Assembly: GCA_023431055.1 (NCBI GenBank)
Contig: JAEYXX010000123.1
Span: 1-64,000 of the forward strand
Source of the DNA: Pseudomonadota bacterium
Lineage (GTDB): Bacteria > Pseudomonadota > Gammaproteobacteria > Pseudomonadales > Pseudomonadaceae
Direction: 5' to 3'
DNA: 64,000 nucleotides
Shown: piece after piece, positions 46,481 through 55,417 of the stretch
Numbering within the stretch: the first letter of the stretch is position 1
Layout: every line of letters begins with the position of its first letter
The notes under the pieces: model-generated
Databases searched by the model: none
What the model was told of the DNA's origin: nothing
Seen by the model: the letters and a program-made list of their open reading frames with translations, nothing else
Made by a program: the position numbers and the translations under genes

Positions 46481-49105
46481 ATGAAAAGCGCAGAAATCCG
46501 TGAAGCCTTCCTGAGCTTCTTCGAAGAAAAAGGGCACACCCGTGTCGCTTCCAGCTCGCTGATTCCGGCGAACGACCCGACCCTGCTGTTCACCAACGCA
46601 GGCATGAACCAGTTCAAGGACTGCTTCCTCGGTTTGGAAAAGCGCGCCTACACCCGCGCCACCACCAGCCAGAAGTGCGTGCGGGCGGGCGGCAAGCACA
46701 ATGACCTGGAGAACGTCGGCTACACCGCGCGTCACCACACCTTCTTCGAAATGCTGGGCAACTTCAGCTTCGGCGACTATTTCAAGCGCGATGCCATCCA
46801 TTACGCCTGGGAATTTTTGACCTCCGACAAGTGGCTGAACCTGCCCAAGGAAAAGCTCTGGGTCACCGTCTATGCCACCGATGACGAGGCCTACGATATC
46901 TGGACGAAGGAAGTCGGCATCCCCACCGAGCGCATGATCCGCATCGGCGACAACAAGGGCGCGCCCTATGCGTCCGACAACTTCTGGGCGATGGGCGACA
47001 CTGGCCCGTGCGGCCCGTGCACCGAGATCTTCTTCGACCATGGCGAGCACATCTGGGGCGGCCCACCCGGCAGCCCGGAAGAAGATGGCGACCGCTACAT
47101 CGAGATCTGGAACAACGTCTTCATGCAGTTCAACCGCACTGCGGACGGCGTATTGCACCCGCTGCCGGCGCCGAGCGTGGACACCGGTATGGGCCTTGAG
47201 CGCATCAGCGCCGTGCTGCAGCACGTCAACTCGAACTACGAGATCGACCTGTTCCAGAACCTGCTGGCCGCTTCGGCCAAGGCCATCGGTTGCGCCAATG
47301 AAGGTCAGGCCTCGCTGAAAGTGGTCGCCGACCATATCCGTTCCTGCAGCTTCCTGATCGCCGACGGCGTGACCCCGTCCAACGAAGGCCGTGGCTACGT
47401 GCTGCGCCGCATCGTGCGTCGCGCCTGCCGCCACGGCAACAAGCTGGGCGCCAAGGGCAGCTTCTTTTACCAGATCGTCGCTGCGCTGGTGGCCGAGATG
47501 GGCGAAGCTTTCCCTGAACTCAAGCAGCAGCAGGCGCACATCGAGCGCGTGCTGAAGACCGAAGAAGAGCAGTTCGCCAAGACCCTGGAGCAGGGCCTAA
47601 AGATCCTCGAGCAGGACCTGGCTGGCCTGCAGGGCTCGGTTATCCCGGGCGATGTGGTGTTCAAGCTGTACGACACCTATGGCTTCCCGGTCGACCTGAC
47701 CGCCGATATCGCCCGCGAGCGCGAGCTGTCGGTGGATGAGGAAGGCTTCGAGCGTGAAATGGAAGCGCAGCGCGAGCGCGCCCGCTCCGCCAGCGCCTTC
47801 GGCATGGACTACAACGCCCTGGTCAAGGTCGACGCCGACACGCGCTTCCTCGGCTACGAAGGCACCAGCGGCAGCGGCAAGATCATCGCCCTGTTCAAGG
47901 CCGGCAGCGCCGTCGACAGCCTCGCCGAAGGCGAGGAGGGCGTGGTGGTGCTGGATCAGACGCCGTTCTACGCCGAATCCGGTGGTCAGGTCGGTGACTG
48001 CGGTTACCTGGAAAGCGCTGGCGTGCGTTTCGATGTGCGTGACACCACCAAGGCCGGCGGCGCCTTCCTGCACCACGGTGTGGTGGTCAAGGGCGGCCTG
48101 AGTGTCGGCGCCAGCGTCAAGGCTGAAGCCGAAGCCGGCGTGCGTCAGGCCACCGCGCTGAACCACTCTGCTACCCACCTGCTGCACGCCGCGCTGCGTC
48201 AGGTGCTGGGCGATCACGTGCAGCAGAAGGGCTCGCTGGTAGACAGTCAGCGCCTGCGCTTCGACTTCAGCCACTTCGAGGCGATCAAGCCAGAGCAGAT
48301 CAAGCAGCTGGAAGACATCGTCAACGCCGAGATTCGCAAGAACTCCGAGGTCGAGACCGAGGAAACCGACATCGAAACCGCCAAGGCCAAGGGCGCCATG
48401 GCGCTGTTTGGCGAGAAGTACGGTGATCAGGTGCGGGTGCTGAGCATGGGCGGCGATTTTTCCGTCGAGCTCTGCGGCGGTACCCATGTATCGCGTACCG
48501 GCGACATCGGTCTGTTCAAGATCACCAGCGAAGGCGGCGTGGCCGCTGGCGTGCGTCGTATCGAAGCGGTCACTGGCGCCGCCGCGCTGGCCTGGCTCAA
48601 TGGCGCCGAGGAGCAGCTCAAGGAAGCCGCTTCTCTGGTCAAAGGCAGCCGCGACAACGTACTCGACAAACTGTCGGCGCTGATCGAGCGTAACCGCCAG
48701 CTGGAAAAGGAGCTGGAGCAGCTCAAGGCCAAGGCCGCCAGCGCCGCGGGTAACGATCTGGCCGGCTCGGCGGTGGACGTGAAGGGCACCAAGGTGCTGG
48801 CTGCGCGTCTCGATGGTCTGGACGGCAAGGCGCTGCTGGCGCTGGTCGATCAGTTGAAGAACAAACTGGGCAGTGCGGTGATCCTGCTCGGTGGCGTGTT
48901 CGAGGAAAAGGTGGTGCTGGTCGCTGGTGTAACTCAGGACCTGACGTCCAAGCTCAAGGCCGGTGACCTGATGCGTCAGGCCGCTGCGGCCGTGGGCGGC
49001 AAGGGCGGTGGTCGCCCGGATATGGCTCAGGGCGGCGGTGTTGATGCCGGCAAACTGGATGAAGCCCTGGCCCTGGCTGCCACCCTGGTCGAACAGGCTT
49101 CGTAA
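46481..49105 (+). CDS. alaS: Alanyl-tRNA synthetase
   Basis: The 874-aa class II synthetase has the catalytic core (residues about 1-440, with [23 protein letters not shown]), the editing domain with [13 protein letters not shown] (HxxxH) and [13 protein letters not shown], a coiled-coil segment ([19 protein letters not shown]) and the C-terminal C-Ala domain ending [15 protein letters not shown]. It charges tRNA-Ala and clears Ser/Gly mischarging. The length is normal for the family. ATG 46481 is used; a reading frame opening at 46448 has no better start. Confidence 0.96.
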   Translation: MKSAEIREAFLSFFEEKGHTRVASSSLIPANDPTLLFTNAGMNQFKDCFLGLEKRAYTRATTSQKCVRAGGKHNDLENVGYTARHHTFFEMLGNFSFGDYFKRDAIHYAWEFLTSDKWLNLPKEKLWVTVYATDDEAYDIWTKEVGIPTERMIRIGDNKGAPYASDNFWAMGDTGPCGPCTEIFFDHGEHIWGGPPGSPEEDGDRYIEIWNNVFMQFNRTADGVLHPLPAPSVDTGMGLERISAVLQHVNSNYEIDLFQNLLAASAKAIGCANEGQASLKVVADHIRSCSFLIADGVTPSNEGRGYVLRRIVRRACRHGNKLGAKGSFFYQIVAALVAEMGEAFPELKQQQAHIERVLKTEEEQFAKTLEQGLKILEQDLAGLQGSVIPGDVVFKLYDTYGFPVDLTADIARERELSVDEEGFEREMEAQRERARSASAFGMDYNALVKVDADTRFLGYEGTSGSGKIIALFKAGSAVDSLAEGEEGVVVLDQTPFYAESGGQVGDCGYLESAGVRFDVRDTTKAGGAFLHHGVVVKGGLSVGASVKAEAEAGVRQATALNHSATHLLHAALRQVLGDHVQQKGSLVDSQRLRFDFSHFEAIKPEQIKQLEDIVNAEIRKNSEVETEETDIETAKAKGAMALFGEKYGDQVRVLSMGGDFSVELCGGTHVSRTGDIGLFKITSEGGVAAGVRRIEAVTGAAALAWLNGAEEQLKEAASLVKGSRDNVLDKLSALIERNRQLEKELEQLKAKAASAAGNDLAGSAVDVKGTKVLAARLDGLDGKALLALVDQLKNKLGSAVILLGGVFEEKVVLVAGVTQDLTSKLKAGDLMRQAAAAVGGKGGGRPDMAQGGGVDAGKLDEALALAATLVEQAS

Positions 49106-49207
49106 CGAGCGAGAAAGCGGGGCCCGCAGTGCGTCCGGCGGGCCTTGGCAGTGTGACCCGATGCGGGTTTAATGGGCGCCCTTCGAGGAATCAGGCGGCT
49201 TTTTGAA

Positions 49208-50446
49208 ATGGCTTTGATCGTACAGAAGTTTGGGGGCACCTCCGTCGGCACCGTCGAGCGTATCCAGCAGGTGGCCGAGAAGGTTAAGAAATTCCGCGAG
49301 AAAGGCGACGACATCGTCGTCGTGGTGTCCGCCATGAGCGGCGAAACCAACCGCCTGATCGATCTGGCGAAACAGATCACCGACGGCGAGCCGGTACCGC
49401 GCGAACTGGATGTGATGGTGTCTACCGGTGAGCAGGTGACCATTGCCCTGCTGGCCATGGCGCTGATCAAGCGCGGTGTGCCGGCGGTGTCCTACACCGG
49501 CAACCAGGTGCGCATCCTCACCGATAGTGCGCACAACAAGGCGCGCATTCTGCAGATCGACGACCAGAAGATTCGTGCCGACCTCAAGGCTGGTCGTGTC
49601 GTCGTCGTCGCCGGCTTCCAGGGCGTCGACGAGCATGGCAGCATCACCACCCTCGGTCGTGGCGGTTCCGATACCACCGGCGTGGCTCTGGCAGCGGCGC
49701 TGAAGGCCGACGAGTGCCAGATCTATACCGATGTCGATGGCGTCTACACCACCGACCCGCGTGTGGTGCCCAAGGCTCAGCGTCTGGAAAAGATCACCTT
49801 CGAAGAGATGCTGGAAATGGCCAGCCTCGGCTCCAAGGTGTTGCAGATTCGCTCGGTGGAGTTCGCCGGCAAGTACAACGTCCCGCTGCGCGTCCTGCAC
49901 AGCTTCCAGGAGGGGCCGGGCACCCTCATTACCCTTGATGAAGAGGAATCCATGGAACAGCCGATCATTTCCGGCATCGCTTTCAATCGCGACGAAGCCA
50001 AGCTGACCATCCGTGGGGTGCCGGATATCCCTGGCATCGCCTTCAAGATTCTCGGCCCGATCAGCGCCGGCAACATCGAAGTGGACATGATCGTGCAGAA
50101 CGTCTCGCACGATAACACCACTGATTTCACCTTTACCGTGCACCGTAACGACTACAACAACGCCCTGGGCGTATTGCAGAAGACCGCTGACGAGCTGGGT
50201 GCCCGTGAAGTCGTGGGCGATACCAACATCGCCAAGGTGTCCATCGTGGGTGTCGGCATGCGTTCCCACGCCGGTGTCGCCAGCCGCATGTTCGAAGCGC
50301 TGGCCAAGGAAACCATCAACATCCAGATGATCTCCACCTCCGAGATCAAGGTGTCCGTGGTCATCGAGGAGAAGTATCTGGAGCTGGCGGTGCGCGCTCT
50401 GCATACTGCCTTCGAGCTGGATGCCCCGGCCCGACAGGGTGAGTGA
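49208..50446 (+). CDS. lysC: Aspartate kinase
   Basis: The 412-aa protein starts ALIVQKFGGTSVGTVERIQ, the aspartokinase signature, with the catalytic domain to about residue 245 and two C-terminal ACT domains that sense lysine and threonine. It phosphorylates aspartate, the first step of the lysine/threonine/methionine branch. Class II aspartokinase genes often contain an internal start for a beta subunit; I did not identify one. Its stop is followed by a strong terminator. Confidence 0.95.
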   Translation: MALIVQKFGGTSVGTVERIQQVAEKVKKFREKGDDIVVVVSAMSGETNRLIDLAKQITDGEPVPRELDVMVSTGEQVTIALLAMALIKRGVPAVSYTGNQVRILTDSAHNKARILQIDDQKIRADLKAGRVVVVAGFQGVDEHGSITTLGRGGSDTTGVALAAALKADECQIYTDVDGVYTTDPRVVPKAQRLEKITFEEMLEMASLGSKVLQIRSVEFAGKYNVPLRVLHSFQEGPGTLITLDEEESMEQPIISGIAFNRDEAKLTIRGVPDIPGIAFKILGPISAGNIEVDMIVQNVSHDNTTDFTFTVHRNDYNNALGVLQKTADELGAREVVGDTNIAKVSIVGVGMRSHAGVASRMFEALAKETINIQMISTSEIKVSVVIEEKYLELAVRALHTAFELDAPARQGE

Positions 50447-50457
50447 TTGATCTGATT

Positions 50458-50494
50458 CGAAAGGCGCGGCTGGTTCCGCGCCTTTCGTTTTTTT
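50458..50494 (+). terminator. Intrinsic terminator after lysC
   Basis: CGAAAGGCGCGG and CCGCGCCTTTCG form a 12-bp stem with a 6-base loop and are followed by seven T residues. This is a textbook terminator separating lysC from rsmA. Confidence 0.95.
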
Positions 50495-50636
50495 GACCGA
50501 CTTGCGGGAACTTTCTTTCTGCGCGGGCTGGTCAATACTTGGGTGGAGGCTTTCAGGCTTGTTTTAGCAGGGAGCCAGCACCATTTTCTTTTTGCAGACT
50601 GTTGTCCTGAAAAATGTAATCCGTGAGGAGAAAGGA

Positions 50637-50822
50637 ATGCTGATTCTGACTCGCCGGGTCGGAGAGACCCTGATGGTCGGTGATGATGTGACTGTCACCG
50701 TGTTGGGTGTGAAAGGTAACCAGGTGCGTATTGGTGTCAATGCGCCGAAAGAGGTTGCCGTTCACCGTGAGGAAATCTACCAGCGTATTCAGAAAGAGAA
50801 GGGTGACGAACCAAGCCACTAA
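50637..50822 (+). CDS. rsmA: Carbon storage regulator RsmA/CsrA
   Basis: The 61-aa protein starts [20 protein letters not shown], identical in form to CsrA/RsmA, with the basic RNA-binding edge ([20 protein letters not shown]). It binds GGA-containing mRNA leaders and represses translation as part of the Gac/Rsm system. ATG 50637 has GAGGAGAAAGG upstream. It follows alaS and lysC and precedes a tRNA cluster, as in PAO1. Confidence 0.97.
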
Positions 50823-50841
50823 TTTTTCTACAAATTTTTGT

Positions 50842-50869
50842 TTGCAAACGGGGAAAACATGTTTATCAT
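50842..50869 (+). promoter_or_regulatory. Probable promoter for the tRNA cluster
   Basis: TTGCAA at 50842-50847 and TATCAT at 50864-50869 are spaced 16 bases apart, 15 bases upstream of tRNA-Ser. Confidence 0.5.
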
Positions 50870-50883
50870 GCGCCCCGTGTTGC

Positions 50884-50974
50884 GGAGAGGTGGCCGAGTG
50901 GCCGAAGGCGCTCCCCTGCTAAGGGAGTACACCTCAAAAGGGTGTCGGGGGTTCGAATCCCCCCTTCTCCGCCA
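50884..50974 (+). tRNA. tRNA-Ser (anticodon GCT)
   Basis: A 91-base gene with the long variable arm of serine tRNAs. The acceptor stem GGAGAGG pairs with CTTCTCC, the anticodon loop reads CTGCTAA, and the T-arm carries GGTTCGAATCC. CCA is encoded. It reads AGC/AGU codons. Confidence 0.97.
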
Positions 50975-51047
50975 TTATTCAGCGAGTCAGGCGTAAGCCG
51001 GGCTGGCGAATCACCAGAGGTGATCTGGTATAAAAGCACCAAGAAGC

Positions 51048-51124
51048 GGACTCATAGCTCAGCTGGATAGAGTACTCGGCTACGAACCGAGCGGTCGGAG
51101 GTTCGAATCCTCCTGAGTCCGCCA
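51048..51124 (+). tRNA. tRNA-Arg (anticodon ACG), copy 1
   Basis: A 77-base cloverleaf with acceptor GGACTCA/TGAGTCC, D-arm AGCTCAGCTGGATAGAGT, anticodon loop CTACGAA and T-arm GGTTCGAATCC. The encoded CCA is present. The A34 is expected to become inosine, reading CGU, CGC and CGA codons. It is identical to the copy at 51338. Confidence 0.97.
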
Positions 51125-51337
51125 TATTCAATGGCACTGCAGCGATGCAAGCCATTTTGTTTCAACCAGCGGTGATCTGGTCTAAAAGCGCCATAAGATC
51201 GCACGAAAGCGTAGCGAGCGAAGGGTAGGCGAGGCGAAAGCGAACGAAGAAGCGCAGTTTAGTTTTCTAAATGAGCATTCTGAGTTCGGTTTCAACGAAG
51301 CATAACCAAGCGCAGTAGCTTTCGAGTGATCTGTAAC
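51125..51337. repeat. Expanded spacer between the two tRNA-Arg copies
   Basis: The spacer ahead of copy 1 contains GGTGATCTGGTATAAAAGC (51019-51037), and this spacer contains the same 19 bases with one change (51171-51189), so the tRNA gene and part of its leader were duplicated together. About 140 further bases (51190-51330) follow, including GCGTAGCGAGCGAAGG and GGCGAGGCGAAAGCGAACG stretches of low complexity. I see no ORF in it. Confidence 0.7.
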
Positions 51338-51414
51338 GGACTCATAGCTCAGCTGGATAGAGTACTCGGCTACGAACCGAGCGGTCGGAGGTTCGAATCC
51401 TCCTGAGTCCGCCA
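51338..51414 (+). tRNA. tRNA-Arg (anticodon ACG), copy 2
   Basis: A 77-base sequence identical to the copy at 51048-51124, including the encoded CCA. It is directly followed by an intrinsic terminator. Confidence 0.97.
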
Positions 51415-51419
51415 TACCC

Positions 51420-51450
51420 AAAGGGCCTGCAGCAATGCAGGCCCTTTTTC
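51420..51450. terminator. Intrinsic terminator after the tRNA cluster
   Basis: AAAGGGCCTGC and GCAGGCCCTTT pair across a 6-base loop, followed by more T residues. The A-rich left side lets it also serve the convergent DUF4124 gene. Confidence 0.93.
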
Positions 51451-51458
51451 TTTGTGCG

Positions 51459-51953
51459 TTATTTCTTCACGCAGCCGGCTTCGTCGAAGCTGACCTGTCG
51501 GCTGTTGCCGCCTTTGCGCTTTTCACGATAGTGGTAGCGCTCCTGTCCATTGCTCGCCGTGACTCTGTCCGGTTTGCCCAGGCTGTTTTCCACGTCGGCG
51601 CGGCTCATGCCGCGGCGGATTTCCTTGCGGATGATCGCCTGGCGCTTCTCGCTACTGGTCAGAAGGTTACCGCAGCCATCGTCCTGCTGGCCGACTATCA
51701 CCACTTCGCCGGAGTTCGCGGTCGTGGTTTCTTTGCGTCTGTCCGGGGTGGCCAGCGGTATGGGCTTGCCACTGCTTGGCGTATGGTTGCGCGTGTCCTG
51801 CAGATGCTGCTCCTCATCGCTGGAGCAGCCGTGGCGAGTGAAGGTGACATGGCCGTCAGAGCCTACGCAGCGGAACACGCTGGCGGCCGAGCTGTCTTCA
51901 ATAGGGGAGAGAAGCGCAGCGGCGAATAGCGCTGCCAGATGCCGTCCTCGCAT
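51459..51953 (-). CDS. Exported DUF4124-type protein
   Basis: The 164-aa protein has a signal peptide (cleavage near SSAAS), a short DUF4124-like segment (VFRCVGSDGHVTFTRHGCS) with paired Cys, a polar linker, and a C-terminal part RRGMSRADVENSLGKPDRV resembling SmpA/OmlA (BamE-like) folds. It should be periplasmic; function unknown. ATG 51953 has GGAGGACG upstream, which decides against an in-frame ATG eight codons earlier. Confidence 0.8.
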   Translation of the reverse strand: MRGRHLAALFAAALLSPIEDSSAASVFRCVGSDGHVTFTRHGCSSDEEQHLQDTRNHTPSSGKPIPLATPDRRKETTTANSGEVVIVGQQDDGCGNLLTSSEKRQAIIRKEIRRGMSRADVENSLGKPDRVTASNGQERYHYREKRKGGNSRQVSFDEAGCVKK

Positions 51954-52275
51954 GATTCGTCCTCCATGACGTTGCACGTTTCAGGTTAGCCCGTTTTTTC
52001 TCGTGCGCCAGGGTGTCCTGGCGTGCATCGCTGGCGTCGCATAGCCAGGGTTTCATGCGGGATTGAAGTTTGCGATGCAAGCAGTTGTTCTTGCCGCGCT
52101 TTTGTCACGTACAAAGCTGTTTTGCGGTGTTATCATTCGCCGCGTCAGCCCCGCCGGGGCTTGTGGAATACCACCATGGACTTACCCAGTAGTTACTCAA
52201 TACTCCCCTCGCACAATCGTGTAAGACCTGATTGATCCCCTTTGGCGTGCCCGCCAACTGGGGGTGGAGCGCGCT
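51954..52275. promoter_or_regulatory. Divergent region and mgtE leader
   Basis: These 322 bases separate the DUF4124 gene from mgtE. A GC-rich hairpin AGCCCCGCCGGGGCT lies at about 52147-52161 and the small ORF at 52176-52235 follows it. The order hairpin, short ORF, Mg2+ transporter gene is reminiscent of Mg2+-responsive leaders. I did not recognise a conserved M-box fold. Confidence 0.4.
52176..52235 (+). CDS. Possible leader peptide upstream of mgtE
   Basis: An ATG preceded by GTGGAAT opens a 19-codon ORF (MDLPSSYSILPSHNRVRPD) that stops 40 bases before the mgtE start. It has three Pro codons. In enterobacteria, proline-codon-containing leaders (MgtL) couple translation to Mg2+ transporter expression. 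No conservation data were available, so this is a candidate only. Confidence 0.3.
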   Translation: MDLPSSYSILPSHNRVRPD

Positions 52276-53718
52276 ATGACTGAAGTAGAAGCCAAAAAGC
52301 CGCAAGAGAGCTTGCAGGATCGCCTGGCCCAGGTGATCGAACTGCTGCATCGGCACAAGCTGGTCGAAGACCTGACTCACCGTCAGGAAGGCCAGCACCA
52401 TGACCGGGTCGAGAGCCTGGTTCACCGACAGAATCTCGCCGAGCTGCAGCGCAAGCTCGAGGATCTGCACCCCGCGGATATCGCCCACATCCTCGAAGCC
52501 CTGCCGCTCGATGAGCGTCTGACCGTCTGGCAACTGGTCAAGGCCGAGCGCGATGGCGACATCCTGCTGGAAGTCTCCGACGCGGTGCGCGAAACCCTGA
52601 TCGCCGACATGGACGATCACGAGATTCTCGCCGCGGCCAAGGATCTGGACGCCGACGAACTCGCCGACCTGGCACCTGAGTTGCCGCGCGACGTCGTGCA
52701 TGAACTGATGGAATCGCTCGACGCCCAGCAGCGTGAGCGCGTGCGCTCGGCCCTTTCCTACGAGGAGGACCAGGTCGGCGCGCTGATGGACTTCGAGATG
52801 GTCACCATCCGTGAAGACGTCAGCCTGGAAGTGGTGCTGCGTTACCTGCGCCGCCTGAAAGAGCTGCCGGGGCATACCGACAAACTGTTCGTGGTCGATT
52901 ACGACGGCGTGCTCAAGGGCGTGCTACCGATCAAGCGCCTGTTGGTCAACGATCCGGAAAAGCAGGTTGGCGAGGTCATGGCTGACGATCCGGTGAGCTT
53001 CCATCCGGACGAGGACGGCTACGACGCCGCGCAGGCTTTCGAGCGTTACGACCTGATTTCCGCCCCGGTGGTGGACAAGAATGGCAAGCTGATCGGCCGT
53101 CTGACCATCGACGAGATGGTCGACCTGATCCGCGAGGAAAGCGAAAGCGAAGTGCTGAACATGGCCGGTCTGCGCGAGGAGGAGGATATCTTCGCCTCGG
53201 TGTGGAAGTCGGTGCGCAACCGCTGGGCCTGGCTGGCGATCAACCTGGTCACCGCATTCCTCGCTTCGCGGGTGATCGGCCTGTTCGAGGGCTCGATCGA
53301 GAAGCTGGTGGCGCTGGCGGCGCTGATGCCCATCGTCGCCGGTATCGGCGGTAACTCCGGCAACCAGACCATCACCATGATCGTACGCGCCATGGCGCTG
53401 GATCAGGTCGGTACGGGCAATACCAAGCGCCTGCTGCGCAAGGAACTTGGGGTTTCCCTGATCAACGGCATCCTCTGGGGAGGCGTGATCGGCGCCGTAG
53501 CCTACGGGCTTTATGGCAGTTGGTCGCTGGGTGTGGTGATGACCGCGGCGATGACCCTGAACCTGCTGCTGGCGGCGCTGATGGGGGTGTTGATCCCCAT
53601 GACCCTGGCGCGCCTGGGGCGCGACCCGGCCATGGGGGCCAGTGTGATGATCACCGCCATGACCGACAGCGGTGGCTTCTTCATCTTCCTCGGGCTGGCG
53701 TCGATCTTCCTACTTTAG
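52276..53718 (+). CDS. mgtE: Magnesium transporter MgtE
   Basis: The 480-aa protein has the N-terminal MgtE domain (residues about 35-150, LHPADIAHILEALPLDERLTVW), a CBS pair (about 155-280) and five C-terminal transmembrane helices with the pore signature PIVAGIGGNSGNQT (about residue 355). It is a Mg2+-gated channel for Mg2+ in the inner membrane. ATG 52276 has GTGGAG upstream. The stop is one base from that of the convergent SnoaL-like gene. Confidence 0.94.
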   Translation: MTEVEAKKPQESLQDRLAQVIELLHRHKLVEDLTHRQEGQHHDRVESLVHRQNLAELQRKLEDLHPADIAHILEALPLDERLTVWQLVKAERDGDILLEVSDAVRETLIADMDDHEILAAAKDLDADELADLAPELPRDVVHELMESLDAQQRERVRSALSYEEDQVGALMDFEMVTIREDVSLEVVLRYLRRLKELPGHTDKLFVVDYDGVLKGVLPIKRLLVNDPEKQVGEVMADDPVSFHPDEDGYDAAQAFERYDLISAPVVDKNGKLIGRLTIDEMVDLIREESESEVLNMAGLREEEDIFASVWKSVRNRWAWLAINLVTAFLASRVIGLFEGSIEKLVALAALMPIVAGIGGNSGNQTITMIVRAMALDQVGTGNTKRLLRKELGVSLINGILWGGVIGAVAYGLYGSWSLGVVMTAAMTLNLLLAALMGVLIPMTLARLGRDPAMGASVMITAMTDSGGFFIFLGLASIFLL

Positions 53719-53719
53719 A

Positions 53720-54181
53720 TCACTCCATCAACTGCACCAGTCGCCAGGTATCGAGAAAGGCCGTGACCCGCGTGATCCGGCCATTCTCCAGTTGCATGTG
53801 CCAGGAGTAACTGTTTTCGTAGCGACTGCCGTCCTTGGCGGTCGCCTGGCCATCCCAATGCACGACCACGTTAGGCCCCTGTGCCACGATCTGGCGGACT
53901 GTGGGCACGATGGGCGTGGCCAGTTTGTCGGTGATGGGTTTGACTGCGTCTTCCATGAACGCCTCGCGCGTGCGGTAGGTCCCGGAGTACGGGCTGCTGC
54001 TGGCCACGACCCAGACGGCATCATCGGCCAGCAATTGGAAGATGCCGCCCTGGCCGGCGCGCCAATCATCGAAGGCTTTCTCAATCAGGGCCTGATTGGC
54101 CGCGGTGTTGTCACTTGCCCAGGCCGGCAGGCAGAGCGACACGCTGAGCAGTAGCGCAGCGACAGCTTTTTGCATGTACAT
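53720..54181 (-). CDS. Exported SnoaL/NTF2-like protein
   Basis: The 153-aa protein has a signal peptide (cleavage near PAWA) and an NTF2-like fold of the SnoaL type (ANQALIEKAFDDWRAGQGGIFQLLADDAVWVV ... HWDGQATAKDGSRYENSYSWHMQLENGRI). It should be periplasmic and may bind or isomerise a small organic ligand. It is the last gene of a three-gene unit with the Atu4866 and SDR genes. A second ATG six bases downstream of 54181 is equally possible. Confidence 0.8.
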   Translation of the reverse strand: MYMQKAVAALLLSVSLCLPAWASDNTAANQALIEKAFDDWRAGQGGIFQLLADDAVWVVASSSPYSGTYRTREAFMEDAVKPITDKLATPIVPTVRQIVAQGPNVVVHWDGQATAKDGSRYENSYSWHMQLENGRITRVTAFLDTWRLVQLME

Positions 54182-54210
54182 AGGCTTGTTTCCTTGGCGG
54201 GTGGGTTGCC

Positions 54211-54540
54211 TTACTCGTCAGTTGCAGTGCTTTTGCGGCGCAGCACCATGCCGCTGTGGTAGAGCACGTCGTCGATGAACTCGCCGTCGGCGGTAAAGCC
54301 CGTGTCGTCGACATAATCGATGTGGTTACCAGTGACTCGGTAGCTGCCCTGGTAGGCGCTTTCGCGGTTGCCGCGTGCCTCGTCATAACGGCCGTTGGCC
54401 AATAGCTCATGGCGGACATGACCATCGTCCGTTACCCACATGCCCACGTAGGGATGCGGACTTTCCGTTTCCGCGCTTGCCGCATCGGGTAGCAGGGCGC
54501 TGCTGATCAGCAGCGCCGCCAGGCTGTTCTTCGCTGGCAT
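54211..54540 (-). CDS. Exported Atu4866-family protein
   Basis: The 109-aa protein has a signal peptide (ending AASA) and the family core PYVGMWVTDDGHVRHELLANGRYDEARGN, typical of the Atu4866 fold, a small beta-barrel of unknown function. GGAGGTG precedes ATG 54540. It is the middle gene of the SDR-Atu4866-SnoaL unit; this pairing with an SDR and an AraC regulator recurs in proteobacteria in my recollection, which suggests a shared pathway. Confidence 0.82.
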   Translation of the reverse strand: MPAKNSLAALLISSALLPDAASAETESPHPYVGMWVTDDGHVRHELLANGRYDEARGNRESAYQGSYRVTGNHIDYVDDTGFTADGEFIDDVLYHSGMVLRRKSTATDE

Positions 54541-54551
54541 ATTCACCTCCA

Positions 54552-55274
54552 TCAGTAAGGGCTGGCGGTCGGGCGCACGATGACTTCGCTGACATCGACG
54601 TCGTCCGGCTGTTCGACTGCATAGGCCACCGCCCGGGCGATGGCATCCGGCGTGATGGCGATACGGCGGAAGGCCTTCATCGCATCGCGGGCGCTGGCGT
54701 CGGTGATGCTGTCGGCCAGCTCGGACTCGACCACGCCCGGGCAGATGGTGGTGACGCGGATACGCTCGTTCTCCAGGCGCAGCCCCTCGGAAATGGCCCA
54801 GACCGCGTACTTGGTGGCGCAGTACACCGCGGCGGTCGGTGATACGGCATGGGCGCCGATCGAGGCGATATTGATCACCTGACCGCGCCCGCGCGCCTGC
54901 ATGCCCGGCAGCACGACGGCGATACCGTGCAGCACGCCACGTACGTTCACGTCGATCATGCGGTTCCACTCATCCACCTTCAGCGCATCGAGCGGCGACA
55001 GCGGCATCACGCCGGCGTTGTTGATGATCACGTCGATGGGGCCATGCTGCGCCTCTGCGTGTTCCACGAAGGCCTGCATGTCGGATAGCTGGGTGACGTC
55101 GAGGGCGCGACAGGAGGCGCGCTGATCCTGGGCCTGCAGTTCTTCTACCAGTGCCTGCAGGCGCTCGATGCGCCGCGCGCCCAGTACTACCTGGTGGCCC
55201 TGGCTGGCGAGATGTCTGGCGATGGCTTCGCCGATGCCGCTGCTGGCACCGGTGATGAGGATGACCTTGCTCAT
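54552..55274 (-). CDS. Short-chain dehydrogenase/reductase
   Basis: The 240-aa classical SDR has the cofactor motif TGASSGIGEAIARHL (residues about 7-21), NNAG, the catalytic Ser in NIASIGAHAVS and YCATK (Tyr/Lys). The Arg-rich position after the first beta strand (GARRIERL) suggests NADPH preference. It starts the three-gene unit, with GGAGATCGCC before ATG 55274. The substrate is unknown. Confidence 0.9.
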   Translation of the reverse strand: MSKVILITGASSGIGEAIARHLASQGHQVVLGARRIERLQALVEELQAQDQRASCRALDVTQLSDMQAFVEHAEAQHGPIDVIINNAGVMPLSPLDALKVDEWNRMIDVNVRGVLHGIAVVLPGMQARGRGQVINIASIGAHAVSPTAAVYCATKYAVWAISEGLRLENERIRVTTICPGVVESELADSITDASARDAMKAFRRIAITPDAIARAVAYAVEQPDDVDVSEVIVRPTASPY

Positions 55275-55417
55275 GGCGATCTCCACTGTGGTTGGGAGAC
55301 TCCATGCTAGGTGGGAGGCGTGTGGTCGCTAAGTCCGGTTACTCTTTGGATATTGCCTGTTTCTATTGAATGCTTCTTAAAATGCCCCAGTGTTCAGCGC
55401 GAGACGATACCCGAGTC

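Noticed and set aside
50553..50819. 88-codon minus-strand frame opposite rsmA
   Set aside because: It is antisense to a very highly conserved gene and has no family resemblance.
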